Assembly: GCA_034440575.1 (NCBI GenBank)
Contig: JAOTOL010001455.1
Coordinates: forward strand, 124,001 to 188,000
Direction of reading: 5' to 3'
Length of the DNA: 64,000 nucleotides
Origin: Imbricaverruca yamaguchii
Taxonomy: Eukaryota; Arthropoda; Thecostraca; Neoverrucidae
Positions within the stretch are counted from its first letter, which is position 1. Each line of letters begins with the position of its first letter. The notes below the pieces were generated by a model that saw only the letters and a program-made list of their open reading frames with translations, did not search any database and had not been told where the DNA came from. The translations under genes and the position numbers were made by a program. Below are positions 55,952-64,000 of the stretch, piece by piece.

Positions 55952-58307
55952 GTGAGTAATAGTGTGTATGCCATTTTTGAACATATTCCTTTTGCCTTTG
56001 GATATTTTTTTTGTGGAGCACCCTTAAATAGTGCTACCAAATTCATTGTAGTTGGGAGATGTTTTTGGTGGTGGTGATCTGGTACATTGCTGTCTTTCTT
56101 GTATTATGTATATGAGGCTAACCAGAATCTGTTTTGTCCAACCAGATTAAGTCATTGATGAAATTAATGATAATCATGAATATTTACATGGGCTGAGACT
56201 GCAGAGTAGCAAACACATGAGGTGTCATGCTGTTCCAAATGCCCCTTGTTTGTTTTCCCTGAAAGCAAATAGGCAGTATACATTGTGTGCTGTTGTGTTT
56301 CATCATGTCTGCTCTTGCTTATTTAAAGGGTACCTCTTTATTTTCAGAGCTAAAGGAATCTTTGTATGGTTTGTTCACCCAATATGGTCCGATCTTGGAC
56401 ATTGTGGCTCTGAAAACATCGAAGATGCGTGGACAGGCTTTCATAGTGTTCAAGGACATTGGCAGCTCCACCAATGCTCTGAGGTCCATGCAAGGATTTC
56501 CATTCTATGATAAGCCAATGGTGAGACCAATATCATTAGCGTGGTGAGCAAATCTGTGACACCAGTTTTGCCCCTCAAGCAGGGGCATAGCCATGGGCTG
56601 GCCAGGGCTTAGACGACACTGGCTCTTCAAGTGTACTTCTTATGCTAAAGTGTCGCTTCTGTCTCGAGCATGATAAAATGTATATCAATGATCTCCTTAC
56701 ATTATCATTCACTCCTCCCTCCCATTATGAAGACATGGCTGCTCTTCTGATCTGATCTGGACATCAGGTGTATTAATGTGAAATGCAGTTAACCCTGTGA
56801 TTAGTCACTAACCACATGATATTGACAATGATGGCTTGGGTGTGATCTTCGATGATTGGTTGATGCTTTTTATGTATTCATTGTAAGGCATTTTTAGTTT
56901 GTTTGATGAAATACATTGAGCAAACAGTTAGTGTATGCATGTGCTTGGGTAGATCTGCGTTCATAATTGATTTTCCTATTCTGTTCTTGTATTATATTGT
57001 ATTATTTATGCTTCCCAAAAAAATATTGCCAATTGGTAGATCCTATAGTATCATCGGTCCGAACGGATAATACAGAACTGTTACCCCACTGCGACTTAGA
57101 TGCTCACTTCTATGCATGATCATCCCCCACCTGTTACCCGGACCGTCACCAGCTGCCACATATCGATGCGCCCCCTAAACTCCAGTCGCCACATCTCCAC
57201 CGACGATCGTCTCCGGCGCCCCGAAACTGGCCATCTTCCACTGGCATCTCCGTTTCCACTGCTGACACCACCTCGGCCACAGCGTATTCAGTACGGCAAG
57301 TCCGAGTCGGACGCAGTCGCCAAGCTGAAGGGCACCTGGCGTGCCGACGGCACTCGTCGCAAGGACCCCCTCTCCAAGAAGACCAAGAAGGGCGCCAAGG
57401 CGGGCGCGGCGGCCACCAACGGCGTGCGTTCTCAGTTGTCCGGCGACGGCGACCAAGTGGACACGACGCCCGCCGGGCCCGAGCAGCCGCCCAACCAGAT
57501 CCTCTTCCTCACCAGGCTGCCCGACGAGACCAACGAGATGATGCTGCAGATGCTCTTCAACCAGTAAGTCCAGCACCGTCGTGTCCACGACGTTTACTTC
57601 GGTACATGTGTGCTGGGCGCCTGAACCAATTGATTGATAAGTTGACAGTTTGGCCGCATGGCGCCGATTTCTGCCGGAGGCGTGCGTGCCAAGCACGCGA
57701 CTTCTTCGCTTCGTAGCCTTCTACTAAGCTATGTGCTATACGAGTATTTTCCAACACGTGGAGGTGTTGAGTTTCTCCCGGCCGCGTTAGCGCGTCGTCT
57801 GCTTCCACGCGCTAACGCGTTCTCCCGTTCACGGGTCACGTGCTGCCCTGTGGGACCCTGCGAGGTAAGCTTTTCATAGGGTCCAAACAGAGAATTAACT
57901 GTGATTGATATTTTTAGGAACAACATGGATTGTTGGCCATCATGAGAGGTCCAGACCACTGCACAGGAGTCCTGATGAATCCATGTCGGCTCCCCGGATT
58001 ATGAGCTGACATTGTGAGCGGGTTCCCCGGATTGTGATACGCCGCTGTGATAAATTGCACAGTTTGTGAGCTGCTTTGAGCAGGTTGTCCAGATTGTGAG
58101 CTGCTGTGAGCAGGTTGCCCAGACTGACTGGACGCCGTTGGGCGCAGGTTCCCCGGATTCAAGGAAGTGCGGCTGGTGCCAGGTCGGCATGACATCGCGT
58201 TCGTCGAATTCGACTCTGAGTTGCAGTCGACGGCGGCGCGCTCCGCCCTGCAGGGCTTCAAGATCACTCCCACGCACGCCATGCGCATCTCGTTCGCCAA
58301 AAAGTGA
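55888..58307 (+). CDS. snf: snf: U1A/U2B'' snRNP protein, four coding exons
   Basis: Coding exons are 55888-55951, 56348-56520, 57283-57563 and 58148-58307, with matching phases, giving 225 residues (U2B'' 225, Drosophila Snf 216, U1A 282). RRM1 has RNP2 TIYIQNL (8-14), the [20 protein letters not shown] helix and RNP1 RGQAFIVF (49-56), then [20 protein letters not shown] and YGKSESD. This is the U1A-family RRM that binds the loops of U1 stem-loop II and, in Drosophila Snf, also U2 stem-loop IV. A basic/low-complexity linker (about 88-148) is followed by RRM2 with [20 protein letters not shown] and [16 protein letters not shown], ending MRISFAKK. Arthropods usually have one gene serving both snRNPs. 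The ATG directly follows a splice acceptor, so a 5' non-coding exon lies upstream. Confidence 0.95.
56348..56520 (+). CDS. snf: snf coding exon 2
   Basis: Acceptor TATTTTCAG, donor GTGAGA. Encodes [18 protein letters not shown], then [14 protein letters not shown] and [11 protein letters not shown]. Confidence 0.95.
57160..57185 (+). mobile_element. LINE-tail fragment in snf intron 2
   Basis: 'atcgatgcgccccctaaact' followed by 'ccag'; compare 'gtcgacgcgcccctaaactc' at the 3' end of the LINE at 20463-21015. No TSD was identified. Confidence 0.5.
57283..57563 (+). CDS. snf: snf coding exon 3 (linker and start of RRM2)
   Basis: Acceptor CGGCCACAG, donor CCA|GTAAGT. Starts [19 protein letters not shown] and ends MMLQMLFN(Q). 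Confidence 0.95.
57975..58146 (+). repeat. Diverged about 28-35 bp tandem repeat carrying snf exon 4 acceptor copies
   Basis: Units contain GAGC(A/G)GGTTCCCCGGATTGTGA or decayed forms (GCAGGTTGTCCAGATTGTGA, GCAGGTTGCCCAGA). The copy at about 58021-58032 has the same GTTCCCCGGATT as the true exon start at 58148. An older, more decayed case than the SRSF1 and NAGK arrays. Confidence 0.75.
58148..58307 (+). CDS. snf: snf coding exon 4 (end of RRM2)
   Basis: Acceptor [26 protein letters not shown], then [18 protein letters not shown] and AKK, TGA at 58305-58307. The first bases GTTCCCCGGATT recur in the upstream array. Confidence 0.95.
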
Positions 58308-58854
58308 GCCGACCTCGAGCGCAGAGGACAGGTGTTTACTGAGGTCGACATGATGCGTTCTGCCTGCGAGTACTCGTCGGCGTTGGTGTAGCTGCGGGTG
58401 TCGCCGTCGGCGCTGGCGTGGCTGCAGGTGTTGCCACCTGCGCTGGTGTTGCTGGAGATGCGAACAGTCGTTCGTGTGATTGTGTGGAACCGTGAAGACC
58501 GCATTCATGCTCTTGCCGGAGTAGCTGAGGCGTACCTATGACAGTGCAAGTGTTGCTGTGTTTTCGCGGCGGTGTCTGTCCTAGCGTCATCACATACACA
58601 GCTCGCCGTGTGACGTCAGCTAGTGGTGTGTGACCGACGACCGCGAGATGCCATCTCGCGGTCCTCATCGTGTTTTTCACCATAATACATACCACAGATG
58701 ATTCTTCGCTCAGATGTTTCCTTTCTTTTGAAACCAACATCAGTGTTATGCAATGGAATGTCTATTGAATACCCCATCCACCGAAAAAAATACCGTGCTG
58801 TATTGAGTATTGGAGCAGCAACAACTATGAAAACACCCATTAAATATAAGGGAT

Positions 58855-59045
58855 CGTTACGAGCGGGAGCGACGTCCGAGCAAGTCTACTCGCTTGCGTT
58901 TACAACCATGGTTCGTGTGGGGTACACATGGGAGCGATGCTTGAGCGAATCTACTCGCATGCATCTACAACTATGGTTCATCTGAGGGTACACACGGGAG
59001 CAATGCTTGAGCGAGTCTACTTCCATACGTTTACAGCCATGGTCC
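58855..59045. repeat. About 67-70 bp tandem repeat, 2.5 copies
   Basis: Units share 'gagcgartctactcgcatg', 'acaaccatggttc' and 'gggtacacayggga'. It lies downstream of snf. Confidence 0.8.
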
Positions 59046-59521
59046 ATCTGAGTGGCCGGGACTGCTCGGCTGATGTCAGTACGTTGGAGAGTACCGGTCT
59101 GAACGGCCGTGTGGGCCATAAACTGGGTGTGAGGTGGCTGTGAGACAAACGAACGCGACATACCTTGGTACGTGGGATAATTATACAATTCAACGTTGTA
59201 TTTTGAGTCTGAAATCACACCATTTAAGTCAGAAATCAATCCATATTCAGCAAGACTGCAGCTGATTTCGGTTGAAGGAGATTTTTTTTTCTAATGTATA
59301 TATGCCAAAACTGAAATGTCAGTGAACTTGGAAGCAGCTGCAGGCAGTGATACCAGCAAGTGTGACAGCTAAATTAATGCTATTGGGCATATTTCTGTAC
59401 TTATACATGATTTGTTGTTCAAAGACAAGTCACGGATAAATACATGACTGCCTAAGTTTACTCCGTGAGATGAATATGGTTATAATAGGTGCATGTTGCT
59501 GGAACCGTGCTATGCAACAGC

Positions 59522-59527
59522 AATAAA
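59522..59527 (+). terminator. Candidate polyadenylation signal AATAAA downstream of snf
   Basis: First clear plus-strand AATAAA after the snf stop codon, 1.2 kb downstream. Consensus match only. Confidence 0.3.
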
Positions 59528-60056
59528 CACGAATTGTAACCAAGCTCATGTCATGGAGTAAAGTTGTTTCGTTTACCAATTTGTAACCAAGCTTTTTTCA
59601 AATTTCTGATCACCCTGCACTGTCTGCTGTGGCCGTTGCTAACTTGACGGACATTAAATTGGAGGCGCGATTTTCACAACTGTGCTACTCTGCAAAATGT
59701 CGAGCACGCATCCCAGCTTGAGGTTGCGTGTCAAATTGTAGAAATAGCTTTCGTTTATGTTTCAAATTCCCGAATTTCGATGAAAATCATACATAATAAG
59801 CCGCACGTATTTTGTCGGCTGCCAAGACAGCACCGTGGCAACAGTCGCACAAGTTTCATGGTGCGATGTCGTGCCTGACCCTGTGCCTCCATCTAAGGAG
59901 CTCCGTTTCTGAATTTCACCACTAACCCGACCCGTTCCACAGCCCATCTTGCATCCCTAATGGCGCATACTGGTTAGCAAATATAGGCAATCTAGCCCTC
60001 CATTCCTTCCTTGCACTGGGTCCTGACGTATACAAGCTTCTTTTTTCCTCTTCTGA

Positions 60057-60162
60057 GGAATACGTCAGAAATGGAGCTCTTTGTCAAATTGAGTTCCTGC
60101 GGCGTCACCGGAATACGTCAGAAACGGAGCTCTTTGTCAATCGGAGGTACTGCGGTGCCACC
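60057..60162. repeat. 53-bp tandem duplication
   Basis: Two adjacent copies containing 'gaatacgtcagaaayggagc' and 'tctttgtcaa', about 85-90% identical by eye. Confidence 0.8.
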
Positions 60163-61233
60163 ATTGTCCAGTCACGCCGTTTGATGCGAGGAAATAGAGC
60201 ATCTGTTTTGGAGGAAGTGGCTTCATTTTCCCGCCAACCGGAATATGCTGTAGCCGTTGGTGTGTACGCTGTGCACATTCCTCGTGGATATGCGAACCCG
60301 TGAGTTTGTGCATATCTCGTACGTACTTCGGACTTGGTGCTGGTAACAAGTTCGATATATGCCTGCACATACGCTGGAGCGCATTGTGCATCCCGGAGTC
60401 TAAATAAGGGCTCACGGTCGGTGATCTGATCATTGGTGGCCAAAAAAGGACCATGCCAGATGTCCTATGCAACAGGCCAAGATACAAATTGTATTGTTTA
60501 AAGCCACCCTTGCCAGTCACACTGAAGTACACTTACGATGACACTCAGCTACACGATGCATCAAGTTGACAATGTCGCAGCACGCGGCTCGCCAGTGTCG
60601 CTTGTGAAAATGTGCCGGTGCTTCCAGCGCCACATATCCCCACAACAGCAGCTGCTGGCGGTACACTGCACGCCTCGGACAGCGCTGCTCCGTCCGGGAC
60701 CATCAGGCCGGCGGGCGGGTGGCCTCCGCGCGTCAGCCGGTGGTGCCGACTGTAGAAGCCCAATGCCCATCCGTCGCCTCTTGAGCGGGCTCTCGCACGA
60801 CTCAGGCCGGGAGCGACAGGCGGCCGACGCACATGACCATGACGCAACTCACATTTGCGAAATAATCCAGTTGGGTTTCTCGCTGCTCCATACCCATGCA
60901 TTGATGATCGACATTGCTTCCGATGTCAGTGCGTGGGAACGTGCGTTCGCGCGTGGAAGCGCATGTGGGTGCGCTGTGTAGTCTTGTGTATGTGGTTCAG
61001 TAGAGTGGGTGCACAGCGTGCGTGCGTGGATGATCGCTCGGAAGTCAGCCGTAGGGCCGCATGTCCAGCCGTGTCTACCCGTTGCGTCTGTTGGCCGGCC
61101 GGAGCAGCTGGGCTGCCGACCTGCGCTGGGGGAAGACCTGCGGCGTCTGGAAGAGGGCGCTGAGCTCTGGCAGCAGGTCGCCGGCGCTGAAGCCGACCGC
61201 CTGCGCCAGACTGACCGACGCAGGATTGCTCAC

Positions 61234-61300
61234 CGCGCCGCACACGTACGTGAAGCAGAACGGGTCCATGATGAGCCCACACGCCGGCTGGTTACAGTAG
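61234..61300 (-). CDS. Cysteine-rich protein exon B
   Basis: Acceptor GTCCGACAG, donor GTGAGC at 61228-61233. Encodes YCNQPACGLIMDPFCF then TYVCGA. Its first 16 bases are part of the adjoining array unit. Confidence 0.65.
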
Positions 61301-62104
61301 CTGTCGGACACACACCGAGGCTGGTTACCGTAGCTGTCGGACACACACCGAGGCTGGTTACCGTAGCTGTCGGACACACACCGAGGCTGGTTACCGTAGC
61401 TGTCGGACACACTCCGAGGCTGGTTACAGTAGCCGCCGGACACCGAGGCTAGTTACAGTAGCTGTCGGACACACACCGAGGATGGCTACAGTAGCCGCCG
61501 GACACCGAGGGTGGCTACAGTAGCTGCCGGACACCGAGGATGGTTACCGTAGCTGTCGGACACACCTAGGCTGGTTACAGTAACTGTCGGACACACACCG
61601 AGGCTGGTTACCGTAGCTGTCGAACACACAGCGAGGCTGGTTACAGTAGCCGCCGGACACCAAGGTCACCTCGTCGTTAGGATTAGCTAAGAGTTAAGAT
61701 GTCTCTAAGCTAAAAATGGCCAGGTTGCAGTATATATTTGACAGTGGGTGGTGTATTAATTGAGGCTCTATGGACCACGCAGTCTGAGTGTGACCTGCTC
61801 CTAGAGCTGCTTCCTCACGTCAGTATGGCGGAACGATATAACGACCGGACGATCGATATTTTGCAGTTTAGCAAAATATCGATGTAAGTAGTAAATAGTA
61901 AGTTGTAGATTTAAAATTATGTTCCATAAAGCTGAATCTCCCAGCGTACTTGACTATTTGAAATCTACTAGGGACTTATTATTTACTATTTACTGCTAAT
62001 CGGGGCTAAATCTAGGCTGGATTTAACCCCGGATTTGTGCGGCAAGGCTGCATGGTCCTTCATTCTGACACCACAAAAACATGCATATGCATGTACACAC
62101 ATGC

Positions 62105-62135
<31 letters not shown>

Positions 62136-62380
62136 CATGCATGTATTTATACCTGGTTATACATAAATGAGTACATGCATATTCATATGATGCAAACAAC
62201 AGACAAAAAGAGCGGGCCAGAAAGTCTGGCGGATCAGCGCTAACCTGCCCGACAGACACTCGCGGTCCTCCAAGCAGCTGCCGCCGGGTTTCTTGGCCGG
62301 GAAGCAGCGTCTCTGGCCGTCACCGAGTCCAGTGGAAGTGCAGTAGGTGTTGATGGGGCACTCCTGCGGCCCGGTGCAAA
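61234..62380 (-). CDS. Partial gene for a cysteine-rich (probably secreted) protein, two exons seen
   Basis: Minus-strand exons 62245-62380 and 61234-61300 join in frame (AG|C gives Ser). The product reads CTGPQECPINTYCTSTGL, then RCFPAKKPGGSCLEDREC, then LSGSYCNQPACGLIMDPF and CFTYVCGA. Nine cysteines in about 67 residues, with the CP(x)nYC ... C(x)P(x)nGG(x)C(x)nD(x)nC(x)SGxYC arrangement, resemble disulfide-rich extracellular modules (EB or Dickkopf-like cysteine-rich repeats). I do not recognise the gene. Exons with the signal peptide and the remaining 3' end are not identified. The second exon may instead read through its GTGAGC donor to a stop near 61075. Confidence 0.65.
61301..61662 (-). 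repeat. 33-bp (and 28-bp) minisatellite carrying exon B acceptor copies
   Basis: About 12 units; minus-strand unit GTGTGTCCGACAG/CTACGGTAACCAGCC. The 33-bp form is in frame without stops and encodes YGNQPRCVSDS per unit. A shorter variant has GTCCGGCGGCTACTG in place of the acceptor. Confidence 0.9.
62106..62131. repeat. (AT)n microsatellite
   Basis: About 13 AT dinucleotides in the intron between exons A and B of the cysteine-rich gene, flanked by 'gcatgtacacacatgcat' and 'gtatgcatgcatg'. Confidence 0.95.
62245..62380 (-). CDS. Cysteine-rich protein exon A
   Basis: Acceptor CTGTTCCCAG before 62380, donor GGCAG|GTTAGC at 62239-62244. Six cysteines, no stop; codons are GC-rich at third positions, unlike the flanks. 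Confidence 0.7.
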
Positions 62381-64000
62381 CTGGGAACAGCAGGCCACAG
62401 GTGAGTACATCGCCGCCGGAAATCCCATCCCTCGCGGTAGCTGCACCTGTCAGGTACGCACACGAGGCAGAGCAAGGGCACGTGCTCCCTAGCATGGGAG
62501 CGGTGCCAGATCGAGAGGATGAATGATCACCAGAAAAGCGATTGTGTGTGGTCTCGATCCTCTGACCGTGAGCGCGGTGACGAAGTCCGCGATGCCTTAC
62601 CGTCGTGTATTCACGACCACGTTTCATCCGAGCCATCCGACTCGGTCCAACGTGACACTTCAACGCGCAGTGCCCTTCCCGACACGCCAAATCAAACCGT
62701 GGTGTTTTCACTTACACTGCTCTCAAATTCAGTTTGAGTTAGGTGCCGGATATAAGAAAAATGTCAGTGATGAGGAAAAATAAAAGATGCTGTAACATGA
62801 TGTCTACTTTGGAACACCGCAAATGTCGAATCCCGATTGTATCGGTTGAATTCGCTTGAAGAAAGTTACTGTTTTCATACTTGGATAAACTGAAATATAG
62901 GCGAACAACTTTATCACATATACAGTTAAAAGCAATATAGTATTTTCACTAGAGAGGTTATCAAAATAGTACACACATTTTGCGCATAGAACGGTTGCCC
63001 GACACAGCGTGGCATGGTTGAGTAATTCCCGACTATGTCTGGAAGTTCACCAGAAGCAAGCATGTGTGTGATAATTTTGAACATTCACTTGGTGTTAGCT
63101 CCCCTCCCCCCAGAACATTCAGACACAGTGCATCTATAGCCTGGCAAACACAAAGTTTCTCAGTGACAGAAATTCCTCGATATGGCTTCTGCCAGCTAAG
63201 CGAAACGTAGTGGTCACTGGCAAATCATGCTAACGAATGGTATACTTCACCTGTTGGCCATGCCAAGAGAGGCCCAGAGAGGTCGGTTCTCGCTCTTGCA
63301 GTAAAGAAGACCATGCTTTATCATACGAATTAATATGCAGATTACAGAGTGGTGCGCACGGGCCGAAGCGTGCCATTGTTGTTTTCTTAATGTTGTATTT
63401 GTTGTAGTGCTCTTTTTGTGGTGGCCTATGTTGCCTCGGTGTGATCTTTGTTGTACTTTTTACTTGCCTTTTTGCAAATTCTTTGCCATTGCTATATGCT
63501 GTCTTAGCAATCTTCCCCTCATTCATGGAAACTGTTGGCGTGACCCATACTACCAGGTACAACGTGTTGGAAATTTAGCATTCTGCCTCCAGGAATCCCT
63601 ACCCAGTCCGGCTTCTGTGCTCCGGCAATGCGGCACCTGAAGCCGTCCAACCATCCTTGATCAAGAACGTAAGCAATGGCCGGAACAGCACCTGTGATGC
63701 ATGTCTCGACTGCATGGCATTAGTGGCAGCTCTAGCAGCCTTACCTTGTCTAGAACGATAGCGATTTTAGCTCACTCTTCCCATTCTACGTTATCGATCT
63801 GATCATAAATTGAAGAAGTATCCTATTGAAAATTATTATGTCGTAATTCGTTCTGGCCATGTTACCTAATAAACTTGTGAATGCTGCATGTTTGATATTA
63901 AAGCGTTGCCTGCAAAAGCTAACAGGAAATGACGTAAGAAACAATTAATTGAAACATGATCATGAAATGTGTCTCGGTACAGTCAAGGAATGCTTGGCAA
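62381..64000. other. Right flank, no recognised exon
   Basis: Should be upstream intron or 5' region of the cysteine-rich gene. I see no signal-peptide exon, repeat array or RNA gene that I can support. Confidence 0.4.

Larger units (their letters stand above)
58308..61233. other. Tail-to-tail region between snf and the cysteine-rich gene
   Basis: Holds the snf 3' UTR with GC-rich 'gtcggcgctggcgtggctgc'-type repeats near 58375-58450 and an AATAAA at 59522-59527. GC-rich open frames at 60545-60900 (minus strand) could hide another exon of the cysteine-rich gene, but no motif supports one. Confidence 0.4.

Noticed and set aside
57100..57282. Open frame upstream of snf exon 3 as part of the exon
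   Set aside because: The CGGCCACAG acceptor and the family alignment (DKPM followed by [10 protein letters not shown]) place the exon start at 57283; the upstream part includes a LINE-tail fragment.
60545..60901. Minus-strand GC-rich frame as an exon of the cysteine-rich gene
   Set aside because: No splice sites fit the phase convincingly and there is no cysteine pattern; left unannotated.
22097..61662. Tandem arrays as CRISPR
   Set aside because: Eukaryotic context, no unique spacers between repeats, units contiguous and tied to splice sites.

Overview
This window looks like nuclear DNA of an arthropod. The evidence is spliced genes with GT/AG introns, LINE, SINE and piggyBac debris, scattered TTAGGTTAGG-like bits, and genes whose closest recognisable relatives are animal SRSF1/SF2, SNRPA/snf, NAGK and a SELENOW/MIEN1-type protein. 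I cannot name the species; a crustacean or a non-dipteran insect fits best, by inference only.

Layout, left to right. 5063-11490 (minus): a three-exon selenoprotein W family gene with an in-frame TGA at the CxxU position and a C-terminal CaaX box. 14514-22613 (plus): three coding exons of the SR splicing factor SRSF1/SF2; its second intron holds a LINE 3' end, a SINE, a broken piggyBac transposase and a minisatellite. 25723-42129 (minus): a complete N-acetylglucosamine kinase (NAGK) gene of eight exon positions, with two alternative copies of exon 2. 42130-55887: a gene-poor stretch full of transposon remnants. 55888-58307 (plus): four coding exons of snf (U1A/U2B''). 61234-62380 (minus): two exons of an unrecognised cysteine-rich, probably secreted, protein.

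The most unusual feature is shared by four of these genes. Intronic minisatellites abut exons, and their repeat unit contains a copy of the exon's own splice junction: the 3' splice site plus the first bases of the exon, or the last bases of the exon plus the 5' splice site. This is seen at SRSF1 exon 3, NAGK exons 3 (donor), 6 (both sides) and 8, snf exon 4 and the cysteine-rich exon. Each true splice site therefore sits at the edge of an array of decoys.

Two further points stand out. The NAGK gene appears to have mutually exclusive exons 2a/2b (same length and phase; including both would shift the frame). A family of short (20-60 bp) insertions, several with clear target-site duplications, corresponds to the 3' hairpin tail of a LINE family that is also present with its ORF end.

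All exon calls are by eye from reading frame, splice consensus and protein family resemblance. No alignment, RNA evidence or database search was available.
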